The position numbers and the translations under genes were made by a program. From Methylobacterium longum (GTDB taxonomy: Bacteria > Pseudomonadota > Alphaproteobacteria > Rhizobiales > Beijerinckiaceae), in NCBI RefSeq assembly GCF_022179385.1, contig NZ_BPQS01000042.1, positions 1 to 44,571 on the forward strand: DNA of 44,571 nucleotides, given 5' to 3'. Position 1 is the first letter of the stretch. Each line of letters starts with the position of its first letter. Below, in pieces: positions 16,304 through 24,527 of this stretch. The notes beneath the pieces are model-generated. The model had not been told where the DNA came from, ran no database searches, and saw only the letters and a list, made by a program, of their open reading frames with translations.

Positions 16304-17458
16304 ATGGTGAAATGGTCCCTCGTCGGCGCCGCGGCGCTCGCCCTCGCCGCCACGGCCGGGCAGGCCGCCGACGGCAAGCCGATCGTCATCGGCATCCCGA
16401 TCGGCCTGTCGGGCGCCAACAGCGTCGTCGCCCCCTCGGTGGTGCAGTCGGCCGAGCTCGCCGTGGAGGAGATCAACGCCAAGGGCGGCGTGCTCGGCCG
16501 CAAGCTCGTCCTGGAGGTGGCCGACGACGCCTCCGGGGCGGCCGGCGCCCAGAAGGCCTTCGACAGCCTGATCTACCAGAAGAAGGTCGACGTCCTGATC
16601 TCCATGGAGACGAGCGCGGCCCGCAACGCCGGCCTGCCCGCCGTCACGAAGGGGAAGGTGCCGTACATCTACACGTCGTTCTACGAGGGCCATTCCTGCA
16701 ACAGGAACATGTTCGTGAACGCCTGGGTGCCGGAGCAGCAGGTGCCGCCGGTGGTGGACGCGTTCAAGGCGAAGGGCGCCAAGACCTACTTCCTGATCGG
16801 CAGCGACTACGCCTTCGGCCGCGGCATGCTGGGCTTCGCCAAGAGCTACGTCGAGAAGACCGGCGGCAAGGTTCTGGGCGAGGAATACCTGCCGATGGAC
16901 GGCAGCGACTGGACGGCGATCATCTCCAAGCTGAAGGAGGCCAAGCCCGACGCGCTGATCACCTCGACGGCGGGCGGCGCGCCGAACGTGACGCTGACCA
17001 AGCAGTTGCGCGGCGCGGGCGTGACCCTGCCCTTCGCCAACCTCGCGCTGGACGAGGGCACCGCCAAGAGCATGGGCGCCGACGCCGAGGGCGTCTACCT
17101 CTCGGCCTCCTACGTCACCGGGATCGACAGCCCGGAGAACAAGGCCTTCCTGGCGGCGATGCAGAAGAAGTTCGGCGCGGAGCTGCGCACGCCGAACGAC
17201 CTCTCGGTGCCGGAATACGAGGCGATCTACCTCTACAAGGCCGCCGTCGAGAAGGCGGGCGGGACCGAGACCGCCAAGGTGCTGGAGGCGCTGCCGACGG
17301 TGAGCGTCACCGGGCCGCGGGGCACGATCACCATGAGCAAGCAGCACCACGCGCCGCTGACCATGTATCTCGGCCAGATCCAGAAGGACGGCACCGTGAA
17401 GGTCGCCGGGACCTTCACGGACGTCGATCCCGGCGCGCAGTGCCCGAAACTGCCGTGA
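16304..17458 (+). CDS. ABC importer substrate-binding protein (branched-chain amino acid/urea/amide type)
   Basis: A 384-residue secreted binding protein. The signal peptide is clear (KWSLVGAAALALAATAGQA, cleavage near residue 22), followed by a type I periplasmic binding fold (IGIPIGLSGANSVVAP, AVEEINAKGGVLGRKL, SFYEGHSCNRNMF, IGSDYAFGRG). It delivers the ligand to the permeases encoded downstream. Its pocket-region motifs parallel those of AmiC at 13464, which suggests that the two recognise related amides or urea derivatives; this is inference. AAGGAG lies eight bases before the ATG. A repeat-rich gap of 240 bases separates it from the permease genes. Confidence 0.9.
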   Translation: MVKWSLVGAAALALAATAGQAADGKPIVIGIPIGLSGANSVVAPSVVQSAELAVEEINAKGGVLGRKLVLEVADDASGAAGAQKAFDSLIYQKKVDVLISMETSAARNAGLPAVTKGKVPYIYTSFYEGHSCNRNMFVNAWVPEQQVPPVVDAFKAKGAKTYFLIGSDYAFGRGMLGFAKSYVEKTGGKVLGEEYLPMDGSDWTAIISKLKEAKPDALITSTAGGAPNVTLTKQLRGAGVTLPFANLALDEGTAKSMGADAEGVYLSASYVTGIDSPENKAFLAAMQKKFGAELRTPNDLSVPEYEAIYLYKAAVEKAGGTETAKVLEALPTVSVTGPRGTITMSKQHHAPLTMYLGQIQKDGTVKVAGTFTDVDPGAQCPKLP

Positions 17459-17487
17459 CCGGAGGGGATTGAGGGCGCCGCGCATCG

Positions 17488-17640
17488 CCCTCCCCCTCCG
17501 CGGGGGAGGGGGCGACGGTGCAGGATCGGGTTCCGCCCGCCCTGCGAGTCGCATCCCTCCCGGCCACGTCTCTCCCGGCCACGTCGCGCCCCTCTCCCGA
17601 CCCCGGCCGACGCCGGGGTCGCTTTCCCCCCGCTGCGGGG
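17488..17640. repeat. Palindrome cluster between binding-protein and permease genes
   Basis: Three GC palindromes lie in a row: CCCTCCCCC/GGGGGAGGG (17488-17510), CGACCCCGGC/GCCGGGGTCG (17598-17621), and a weaker CCCCGC/GCGGGG pair at 17628-17640. Between them is a tandem 13-base repeat TCCCGGCCACGTC (17558-17570 and 17573-17585). This looks like an interspersed intergenic repeat of the kind common in high-GC alphaproteobacteria. By position it could act as an mRNA stabiliser or partial terminator, giving more binding protein than permease. Confidence 0.6.
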
Positions 17641-17698
17641 AGGGGGGCGCATCGTCGCCCGCCGTGCCTTCCCGTTCCCGCGCACCCGGACCGCCCCG

Positions 17699-18532
17699 AT
17701 GCTGCTCACCCTCGACATCCTGACCACCGCGGCGATCCTGTTCATCGTCTCGATCGGCCTCCTGGCAATCTTCGGCGTGCTCAAGATCATCAACTTCGCC
17801 CACGGGGCGTGGCTGACGGTCGGCGCCTATTGCGCGGTGGTGACCGCCAAGCTCGGACTCAATCCGTGGGCAGCGCTGCCGCTCGCCTTCGCGGTCGGCG
17901 CGGCGTTGGGCGGCCTCGCCGAGCACTTCATCATCCGCCCGCTCTACCGCAGGCCGCTGGACGCGATCCTCGCCACCTGGGGACTCGGCATCGTGGTCGG
18001 GCAACTCGTCACCCTGGCCTTCGGCCGGGACGTCCAGCTCACCCCGAACCTCTACGCCGGCACCGTCGAGATCCTCGGCGTCGACTACTCCGCCTACCGC
18101 CTCGTGGCCTTCGGCATCGCGCTGGCGATCGGCACGCTGTTCGCGCTGATCATCGAGCGGACCCGGCTCGGCCTCTCGGCCCGGGCGGTGATCATGAACG
18201 AGACCCTGGCGCGCAGCCTCGGCATCGACACCGGCCGGGTGCGGCTCGTCGTGTTCATGATCGGCGCCGGCTTCGCGGGCCTCGCCGGCGTCCTGCTGAC
18301 GCCGCTCACCAGCGTCGATCCGAACATGGGCGTCTCCTGGCTGATCGGCGCCTTCATGCTGGTGATGGTCGCCGACGCCTCGTACCTGGCGCTCGCGGCG
18401 GCCTGCCTCGTCTTCGGGGCCGCGCAGGTCCTGATCAGCACCTTCGTGAGCCCGATCCTGGGCAGCATCGCCATCGCGGTCCTGGCCGCCCTGGTGCTGC
18501 GGATCAGCCCGAAAGGTTTCTCCCGTGCTTGA
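17699..18532 (+). CDS. ABC importer permease, LivH/UrtB-like
   Basis: A 277-residue inner-membrane permease with about eight hydrophobic segments. It has the LivH-family start (LLTLDILTTAAILFIVSIGL, then LKIINFAHGAWLTVGAY) and the EAA-like cytoplasmic loop (GLSARAVIMNETLARSLGID). It forms the translocation pore with the permease half of the next gene, whose GTG start it overlaps by eight bases. The ATG at 17699 lacks a strong Shine-Dalgarno, and the preceding 240 bases are repeat-rich, so translation may be weaker than that of the binding protein. Confidence 0.9.
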   Translation: MLLTLDILTTAAILFIVSIGLLAIFGVLKIINFAHGAWLTVGAYCAVVTAKLGLNPWAALPLAFAVGAALGGLAEHFIIRPLYRRPLDAILATWGLGIVVGQLVTLAFGRDVQLTPNLYAGTVEILGVDYSAYRLVAFGIALAIGTLFALIIERTRLGLSARAVIMNETLARSLGIDTGRVRLVVFMIGAGFAGLAGVLLTPLTSVDPNMGVSWLIGAFMLVMVADASYLALAAACLVFGAAQVLISTFVSPILGSIAIAVLAALVLRISPKGFSRA

Positions 18533-20327
18533 GACCCTGCCCGTGACCGAGCGCGCCGCCGCGGCGCCCGGACGCCGCCTGTCCCGCGCCGCGCCCTTCG
18601 TGGTCGCGGCCCTGGCGGCACTGGCCCTCTGGATCGCGCCGCTCTTCCTCGACACCTTCGCGGTCAACGTCCTGACCCGCTCGATGATCTACGCGGTGCT
18701 GGCCGTCACGGTGGACCTGCTCTGGGGCTTCGCCGGGATCCTGACCTTCGGGCAGGCGGCGTTCTTCGGCATCGGCGCCTACGCCACCGCGATGATCCTG
18801 GCCGCCTACGGGGCGACGCCGCTGGGGATCGCCGCGGCGGTCGCGGCGGCGCTCGTCGCGCCGGCGCTCCTCGGCCTCGCGGTCGGCTGGCTGTCCTTCT
18901 ACCACCGCTCGACCCCGCTCTACGCCTCGGTGATCTCGCTCGTCGTCCCGATCGTGGTGGTGCAGCTCATCTACTCGGGCGGCGAATGGACCGGCTCCAG
19001 CAGCGGCCTCGTCGGCTTCGACGTGCTGCCCTTCGAGATCGAGGGCTACTTCCGTCTGGCGGCGCTGTTCCTGATCGTCGTCACCCTGGCGGCCTGGATC
19101 CTGGTCCGGGCCGATGCCGGGCGCGCCCTCGTGGCGCTCCGGGACAACGAGGCGCGCTGCGCCTATCTCGGCCTCAACCCGCGGCGCCTGCAGATCCGGC
19201 TGACCGCGGCGCTCGCCGGGATCGCGGGGCTCGCGGGCTTCCTGTTCGCCAACGCCTCGGGGGTGGTCGCGCCCGAGAATGCCGGCTTCCTGTTCGGCAC
19301 CGAGCTTGTGATCTGGGTGGCGCTGGGCGGCCGCGGCACCCTGCTCGGCCCGGTGCTCGGCACCATCGCGATCGACTACCTCGCGGCGAACCTGTCCGGC
19401 GACCTGCCCTTCCTCTGGCAGCTCCTCCTGGGCACGGCCTTCGTGGCCATCATCATCCTGCTGCCCGGCGGCCTCGCCGACCTCGTGGGCCGCCTCTGGC
19501 GGGCGCTGCCGGTGGGCCGGCGGGAGCCTGCGCCGCCGCGCCTCGTCGCGCGGGTGGCCGGGACGGAGGCGACCGGGACCGGGATCCCGATCCTCAAGGT
19601 CGAGAACCTCGCCAAGGCCTACGGCGCGCTCACGGTGCTGGAGGGCATCGACCTGGAGATCCGGGCGGGCGAACTCGTCAGCCTCGTCGGGCCCAACGGC
19701 GCCGGCAAGACCACGCTGATGCGCTGCCTCAGCGACGGCACCGAGCCGTTCAAGGGCGCCATCGCGGTCGGCGGCACCCCGATCACCGGGCTGACGCCGA
19801 ACCGGATCGTCGGCCTCGGCGTCGGGCGCAAGTTCCAGGTGGCGAGCGTGTTCGAGAGCCTGTCGGTGGCCGATTGCCTGCGGCTGGCCCGGGCGCCGCA
19901 TGACGGCCTGAACCCGGTCGGGCAGGCCGAGACCCTGGGCCTGCCGCAGGCGGCCCTCGACGTCCTGCGCATGACCGGCCTCGACCGCCTGCTGACCCGG
20001 CCGACGCGGCTCCTGTCGCACGGCCAGAAGCAGGCGCTGGAACTCGCCATGGTGGTGGCGCTGGAGCCCCGGCTGATCCTGCTCGACGAGCCCACCGCGG
20101 GGCTGACCAAGGCCGAGCGCACCACCATCGGGACCGTGCTCAAGGCGCTCACCGCCGGGGGCCGGATCGCCGCCGTGCTGGTCGAGCACGACCTCGACTT
20201 CGTGCGCGAGATCTCCTCGCGGATCGTGGTGCTGCATCAGGGCCGCCTCGTCCTCGACGGCACCGTCGAGGATGTCGTCGGCTCCGAGCTGGTCCGGACC
20301 ATCTATTCGGGAGGGGCCCATGGCTGA
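18525..20327 (+). CDS. Fused ABC permease-ATPase (LivM/UrtC + LivG/UrtD)
   Basis: A 600-residue fusion. Residues 1-330 form a LivM/UrtC-like permease (LLWGFAGILTFGQAAFFGIGA and the cytoplasmic loop VALRDNEARCAYLGLN), and residues 350-600 form a nucleotide-binding domain. The ATPase has Walker A GPNGAGKT, the signature LSHGQKQ (a variant shared with UrtD-like urea/amide ATPases), Walker B LILLDEPTAG and the switch histidine in VEHD. Fusions of this kind occur in branched-chain-type importers. The GTG at 18525 overlaps the previous gene, with AAAGG upstream, and the stop overlaps the next ATG by eight bases, so all importer genes should be translated together. Confidence 0.9.
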   Translation: MLETLPVTERAAAAPGRRLSRAAPFVVAALAALALWIAPLFLDTFAVNVLTRSMIYAVLAVTVDLLWGFAGILTFGQAAFFGIGAYATAMILAAYGATPLGIAAAVAAALVAPALLGLAVGWLSFYHRSTPLYASVISLVVPIVVVQLIYSGGEWTGSSSGLVGFDVLPFEIEGYFRLAALFLIVVTLAAWILVRADAGRALVALRDNEARCAYLGLNPRRLQIRLTAALAGIAGLAGFLFANASGVVAPENAGFLFGTELVIWVALGGRGTLLGPVLGTIAIDYLAANLSGDLPFLWQLLLGTAFVAIIILLPGGLADLVGRLWRALPVGRREPAPPRLVARVAGTEATGTGIPILKVENLAKAYGALTVLEGIDLEIRAGELVSLVGPNGAGKTTLMRCLSDGTEPFKGAIAVGGTPITGLTPNRIVGLGVGRKFQVASVFESLSVADCLRLARAPHDGLNPVGQAETLGLPQAALDVLRMTGLDRLLTRPTRLLSHGQKQALELAMVVALEPRLILLDEPTAGLTKAERTTIGTVLKALTAGGRIAAVLVEHDLDFVREISSRIVVLHQGRLVLDGTVEDVVGSELVRTIYSGGAHG

Positions 20328-21063
20328 GGCAGCGGCTCAGGCAGGTCGGCGGATCGAACCGGCGGGCGCCGCCCTCGCCCTGGAAGGCGTGTCGAGCGGC
20401 TACGGGGCCGTCTCGATCGTGAAGGGCGTGTCCCTGTCGGTGGGGCGAGGTGAGATCGTCGCCCTGCTGGGCAAGAACGGCATGGGCAAGACCACCCTGC
20501 TCAAGACCATCCTGGGGATGGTCGCCCTGCGCGGCGGCCAGATCACGATCGGCGACCAGGCCCTCGCCGGCCTGTCGCCCGCCCGGCTCGTGGCGCTGGG
20601 CGTCGGCTACGCCCCCCAGGAGCAGCCCCTGTTCCAGGACCTGTCGATCCGCGACAACCTGCGCCTCGCGGTGCCCTCCGACCGGATGCTGCCGGAGGCG
20701 CTGGAGCGGCTGTTCGGCCATTTCCCGTTCCTGAAGGACCGGCTCGCCCAGCGGGCCGGCACCCTGTCCGGGGGCGAGCAGAAGATGCTGATCCTCGGGC
20801 GCGCCCTGATGCTGCGCCCGCGCCTCCTGCTGATCGACGAGATCTCCGAGGGCGTGCAGCCCTCGATGGTCGAGCGCCTGCGTGGCGTGCTCCAGGCCGA
20901 GCGGGATTCGGGCGTGTCCATGCTGGTGGTGGAGCAGCACGTCGCCTTCGCCCTGGCGCTCGCCGACCGCTACGCCGTCCTGAAGCTCGGCGAGATCGTC
21001 GACAGCGGAGCCGCCAAGGCGCCGGACGCGCAAGCGCGCGTCATCGACCACCTCGCGGTCTGA
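20320..21063 (+). CDS. ABC importer ATPase, LivF/UrtE-like
   Basis: A 247-residue nucleotide-binding protein, the second ATPase of the importer. It has Walker A GKNGMGKT, Q-loop PQEQPLF, signature LSGGEQKM, Walker B LLLIDEISEG and switch histidine VEQH. It would pair with the ATPase half of the preceding fusion at the membrane. The ATG at 20320 overlaps the upstream stop by eight bases and follows GGGAGGGG. The frame is open further upstream inside the previous gene, but that extension is out of family and rejected. Confidence 0.92.
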   Translation: MAEAAAQAGRRIEPAGAALALEGVSSGYGAVSIVKGVSLSVGRGEIVALLGKNGMGKTTLLKTILGMVALRGGQITIGDQALAGLSPARLVALGVGYAPQEQPLFQDLSIRDNLRLAVPSDRMLPEALERLFGHFPFLKDRLAQRAGTLSGGEQKMLILGRALMLRPRLLLIDEISEGVQPSMVERLRGVLQAERDSGVSMLVVEQHVAFALALADRYAVLKLGEIVDSGAAKAPDAQARVIDHLAV

Positions 21064-21071
21064 ATGCGGCG

Positions 21072-22010
21072 GTGTCCGACATGATGGAACTCAACACCTT
21101 CTCGATCGCGGCCCGCTGCCCCCGGACCGGCCATCTCGGCGTCGCGGTGGCGAGCGCCGTCCCTGCGGTGGGCGGGCTGTGCCCGTTCCTCAGGGCCGGG
21201 ATCGGGGCCGTCACCACCCAGTCCTGGGTGAACCCCTACCTCGCCGCCCGCATCCTCGACGGGCTGGCCGGGGGGCAGGCGCCCGACGCGGCGCTGGCGG
21301 CGGCGCTCGCCACCGACGACCGGCCGGACCTGCGCCAGGTCGGGCTGGTCGACGCCCACGGGGCCGGCGCGGCCTGGACCGGCGCCGGCTGCACGCCGGC
21401 CGCCGGGCACCGCACCGGATCGGGCTACGCCGTCCAGGGCAACATGCTCGCCGGGCCCGGCGTCATCGACGCCATGGCCCTGGCCTTCGAGGACGCCGCC
21501 GCCTGCGCCCTCGACGAGCGGCTCATGCGGGCGCTCGAGGCGGGCGACGCCGCGGGCGGCGACAGGCGCGGCAAGCAATCGGCGGCGCTCCGGCTCGTCG
21601 CCGGCGAGGATTACCCGCTCCTCGACCTGCGCGTCGACGAGCACGGGGCCCCCGTGGCGGAGCTGCGCCGCGTCCTGGAGGTCGCCCGCCGGCAGCTCGT
21701 GCCCTTCGTGGCCGGCATGCCGCGCAAGGACGGCCCGGCCGGCGCTCTGCCGGACGACGTCGTGGCGATGCTCCTCGAAGCGCCCGGGACGCGGCCGGGC
21801 GCGGCGCCGGCGGTCCCCGACCCGGTCCGCGATGTCATGGGCCTGCACCAGGAGGCGGGGCGGATCGCGCATCTGCTGGCCCAGTTCGCGCCGGTGCTCG
21901 CCGAGATCGAGGTGCTGCGCACCCTCGATCTCGCGCACATCCATCCGCCGCTCGTCTTCGATCCGAGCCTGCCCTACCGCGACGTGCCCCTGCCGGTGCC
22001 CCATGACTGA
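21072..22010 (+). CDS. DUF1028 family protein
   Basis: A 312-residue protein of unknown function. Residues 8-225 match the DUF1028 pattern (NTFSIAARCPRTGHLGVAVA, VTTQSWVNPYLAARIL, TGSGYAVQGNML), a family thought to have an N-terminal-nucleophile hydrolase-like fold. The last ~85 residues resemble the usual C-terminal helical extension. It lies between the importer and an amidase gene and overlaps the amidase start by eight bases, so it probably takes part in handling the imported amide or peptide-like compound. The start is uncertain: I use the GTG at 21072, but the ATG codons at 21081 and 21084 are also possible. Confidence 0.85.
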   Translation: MSDMMELNTFSIAARCPRTGHLGVAVASAVPAVGGLCPFLRAGIGAVTTQSWVNPYLAARILDGLAGGQAPDAALAAALATDDRPDLRQVGLVDAHGAGAAWTGAGCTPAAGHRTGSGYAVQGNMLAGPGVIDAMALAFEDAAACALDERLMRALEAGDAAGGDRRGKQSAALRLVAGEDYPLLDLRVDEHGAPVAELRRVLEVARRQLVPFVAGMPRKDGPAGALPDDVVAMLLEAPGTRPGAAPAVPDPVRDVMGLHQEAGRIAHLLAQFAPVLAEIEVLRTLDLAHIHPPLVFDPSLPYRDVPLPVPHD

Positions 22011-23403
22011 CGCCGTCTGGCAACGGCCGATCACCGAGCTGGCCCGGCGGGTCGCGGCGCGCACGCTGTCGAGCACGGAGCTCGTGGACGCCTATCTGGA
22101 CCGGATCGCGCGGCTGGACGGCGATCTGAAGAGCTTCGTGTGCGTGTCGCCCGCGGTCCGCGACGCGGCGCGCGCCGCCGATGCCGAGATCGCCCGCACG
22201 GGCCCGCGCGGCCCGCTGCACGGCATCCCGATCGCCATCAAGGACAATTACACGACGGCCGACCTGCCCACCCGGGCGGGCACGTCGGTGGACGCCCTGA
22301 CCTTCCCGCGGGAGGACAGCCACTGCGTGGCGCGGCTGCGCGCCGCCGGCGCCGTGATCCTCGGCAAGCTGCGCATGCACGAATTCGCCTGGGGCATGGT
22401 CTCGCCGCCGACGCGCAACCCCTGGGACCTCGCCCGGGTGCCCGGCGGCTCCAGCGGCGGCTCGGGCGCCGCGGTCGCGGCCCGCCTCTGCCCCGCCGCC
22501 CTCGGTTCGGACACCGGCGGCTCGATCCGCATCCCGGCCGCCCTCTGCGGCGTGGTCGGCCTCAAGCCGACCTTCGGGCGGATCGGGCGGTCGGGAATCG
22601 TGCCGCATTCCTGGTCCCTCGACCATGCCGGGCCGCTGACCCTGACGGTGGCCGACGCGGCGCTGCTGCTCGAGGCCCTGGCCGGTCCCGATCCCGGGGA
22701 CCCGGCGGCGCACGCCGCGCCCGTCGCCGCCGTCGCGGCCGGACTGGATCGGCCGATCCGCGGATTGCGGGTGGCGGTGATCCGCGACCACTTCTTCGAC
22801 GGGCTCGACGGCGCGGTCGGCGCCGCCGTCGAGGCGGCGATCGGGTTCTTCGCCGGGCAGGGCTGCACGGTCCGGGACGTGGCGGTTCCGTCCCTGCGCT
22901 ACGGGCTCGGCGCCATCTACGCCATCGAACTCGCCTCCTCGGCCGCCTATCACGACCGCAGCGTCGCGGCGGGGCACACGGCGGGGTTCGCCGAGGACGT
23001 CCGGGACCTCGTGGAGATGGGCCGGCTGGTGACCGGACCGGACTACCTGCGGGCCGAGCAGGTGCGGGCGCTGATCATGGCCGAGATGGCCGCGATCCTG
23101 TCCGAGGCGGACGTGATCGTCGGCCCGGCCTCGCCGCTGACCGCGTGGCGGACGGAGGAGGCCAGCGTGGCGCTCGCCGGCCGGTCGGAGAGCGTGCTGG
23201 CGGCCTCGTGGCGCCTCACCTACCCGTTCAACCTCACGGGCCTGCCGGCGATCGCGCTGCCCTGCGGCTTCGACGGGCGCGGGCTTCCGATCGGCCTCCA
23301 GATCGCCGCGCGGCCCTTCGGCGAGGCCGTGATGCTGCGCATGGCCCACCAGTATGAGCGGGCGCACGCGTGGTGGCGCCGAGTACCGCCCTTCGCCGGC
23401 TGA
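22003..23403 (+). CDS. Amidase-signature family hydrolase
   Basis: A 466-residue amidase of the Ser-cisSer-Lys class. K80 (IAIKDNY), S150 (PGGSSGGSG) and S174 (GSDTGGSIRIPAA) form the catalytic triad in the expected spacing. The C-terminal part has the usual YPFNLTGLPAIALPCGF and GLPIGLQIAARPFGE segments. The relatives include AtzE-like and allophanate-type hydrolases, but the substrate cannot be read from the sequence. It is the last gene of the run that begins at the attenuator, so the operon carries two unrelated amide hydrolases plus an importer. The ATG overlaps the DUF1028 stop by eight bases; a longer upstream frame is rejected. Confidence 0.9.
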   Translation: MTDAVWQRPITELARRVAARTLSSTELVDAYLDRIARLDGDLKSFVCVSPAVRDAARAADAEIARTGPRGPLHGIPIAIKDNYTTADLPTRAGTSVDALTFPREDSHCVARLRAAGAVILGKLRMHEFAWGMVSPPTRNPWDLARVPGGSSGGSGAAVAARLCPAALGSDTGGSIRIPAALCGVVGLKPTFGRIGRSGIVPHSWSLDHAGPLTLTVADAALLLEALAGPDPGDPAAHAAPVAAVAAGLDRPIRGLRVAVIRDHFFDGLDGAVGAAVEAAIGFFAGQGCTVRDVAVPSLRYGLGAIYAIELASSAAYHDRSVAAGHTAGFAEDVRDLVEMGRLVTGPDYLRAEQVRALIMAEMAAILSEADVIVGPASPLTAWRTEEASVALAGRSESVLAASWRLTYPFNLTGLPAIALPCGFDGRGLPIGLQIAARPFGEAVMLRMAHQYERAHAWWRRVPPFAG

Positions 23404-23512
23404 GGCGCTCGGCGCGTCCGCCGCAGCTCTCCGGCGCCGCGGCGAACGATTGTCCCCATTCAAGACCGGCCTTCATCGCGGCCGTTACCGTCCGGCTCGT
23501 ATAATTTTGAGT

Positions 23513-23537
23513 GGAACGCTTCTGGGCGCTTGCCGTT
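23513..23537 (+). promoter_or_regulatory. EcfG-type general stress response promoter
   Basis: GGAAC (23513-23517), 16 bases, then CGTT (23534-23537) exactly matches the alphaproteobacterial EcfG consensus. It lies 31 bases before the ATG at 23569. A TATAAT at 23500-23505 has no fitting -35 element. Confidence 0.7.
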
Positions 23538-23568
23538 ACTGCCTTCGATTGAAGTCAGGAGGCTACTC

Positions 23569-23814
23569 ATGCGGAACATCGTATTGTCCGGCGCCCTGTT
23601 GGCTGCCCTGTGCGGCGCGGCCGTGCCGGCCAGCGCCGAGGACACCACCGTCATCCGTCGCGACAGCGGCCCGGGCGTTTCCGTCGAGCGGCGCGAGGGC
23701 GTCGTCGAGCGCCGCGAAGTGACCACCGGCAGCGTCGATTGCGGCTCCAAGACCGTCCACAAGGAGGACGGCATGGGCAACTCCAAGACCGTCCACAAGG
23801 AAGGCTGCAACTGA
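23569..23814 (+). CDS. Small secreted protein with SKTVHKE repeat
   Basis: An 81-residue exported protein that I do not recognise. The signal peptide is clear (MRNIVLSGALLAALCGAAV, cleavage after PASA near residue 23). The mature part is highly charged (VERREGVVERREV) and ends with two copies of SKTVHKE separated by six residues, each near a cysteine (DCG and EGC), which could form a disulfide. The ATG at 23569 follows CAGGAGG; an upstream in-frame ATG at 23530 would destroy the signal peptide. A GGAAC-N16-CGTT promoter precedes it, so it is probably a stress-induced periplasmic protein. The next secreted protein follows after 44 bases. Confidence 0.8.
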   Translation: MRNIVLSGALLAALCGAAVPASAEDTTVIRRDSGPGVSVERREGVVERREVTTGSVDCGSKTVHKEDGMGNSKTVHKEGCN

Positions 23815-23858
23815 GATCCCCCGGCCCCGCGCGTTCTGACGTCCCTGGAGGTTTGACC

Positions 23859-24275
23859 ATGACCAACAAGCTTCTCCTGTCGGTGGCGGCGGCGGGCCTC
23901 CTGGCCCTCCCGGTGGCCGCGCAGGCGCAGGGCACCCTGCGCGGCGCGGCCGAGGGGGCCGAGGCCGGATCGGCGGCGGCGGGCCCGGTCGGCGGCATCG
24001 TCGGCGGCGCGGTCGGGGCGGCCACCGGCACGGTCGGCGGCATCCTGGGCGTCGACGACCGCCCGCGCTTCCGCAGCTACGTCCGCGAGCGGGGTGCCCG
24101 CTCGTACAGCTGGGGCGGGCCGGTCCAAGTCGGCACCGTCCTGCCGGAGGACAGCGTGACCTACTACGACGTCCCCACCGATTACCGGGTGCGGCCGGGA
24201 TATCGCTACACCATCGTGAACGACCAGCCGGTCCTGGTCGATCGCGGTCACCGCATCGTCGAGGTCATCGACTGA
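23859..24275 (+). CDS. Secreted DUF1236-like protein
   Basis: A 138-residue exported protein. It has a signal peptide (LLLSVAAAGLLALPVAAQAQ), a glycine/alanine-rich stretch like those that span or associate with membranes (GPVGGIVGGAVGAATG), and a C-terminal domain with the DUF1236 pattern (VLPEDSVTYYDVP, YRYTIVNDQPVLVD, HRIVEVI). The function of the family is unknown; it is frequent in Rhizobiales. CTGGAGG precedes the ATG at 23859. It may share the stress promoter of the upstream gene, and a strong terminator at 24350-24386 ends the pair. Confidence 0.85.
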   Translation: MTNKLLLSVAAAGLLALPVAAQAQGTLRGAAEGAEAGSAAAGPVGGIVGGAVGAATGTVGGILGVDDRPRFRSYVRERGARSYSWGGPVQVGTVLPEDSVTYYDVPTDYRVRPGYRYTIVNDQPVLVDRGHRIVEVID

Positions 24276-24349
24276 TCGGAGCCATCCGATCGCCGAACCT
24301 GAGCTGCGCGAGCGGACCCCCGGGGGCCGCCTCGCAACAGCCTCGCGGG

Positions 24350-24386
24350 AAGAAGGCCGCTCCCTCCCGGGGCGGCCTTCTTTCTT
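24350..24386 (+). terminator. Intrinsic terminator after the two secreted proteins
   Basis: AAGAAGGCCGC (24350-24360) pairs with GCGGCCTTCTT (24372-24382) around an 11-base loop, and the sequence continues T-rich to 24386. Because the arms contain A and T runs, it could also work on the minus strand for the response regulator that ends at 24528. Confidence 0.8.
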
Positions 24387-24527
24387 CGCCTGTCTCGGGA
24401 TTGGGGCGCGCCGTCGCGAACCGGGATGTTTGTGACGGGTGGAACGTCGCGCGCCGTGCCGGGCGGACATGTCCCGACCGGGCCGTCGCCGGATCGTGGC
24501 CCGGCCAATGGCCCCGAGCCTCGGCGG

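Noticed and set aside
17558..17585. Tandem 13-base repeats as a CRISPR array
   Set aside because: There are only two copies with a two-base gap, no spacers and no cas genes.
16250..18667. 805-codon minus-strand open frame across the importer genes
   Set aside because: It spans three genes and an intergenic repeat on the other strand and has arginine/glycine/aspartate low-complexity composition.
23500..23505. TATAAT as a housekeeping -10 element
   Set aside because: No acceptable -35 hexamer lies 16-18 bases upstream; the GGAAC-N16-CGTT element 8 bases downstream is a better promoter.
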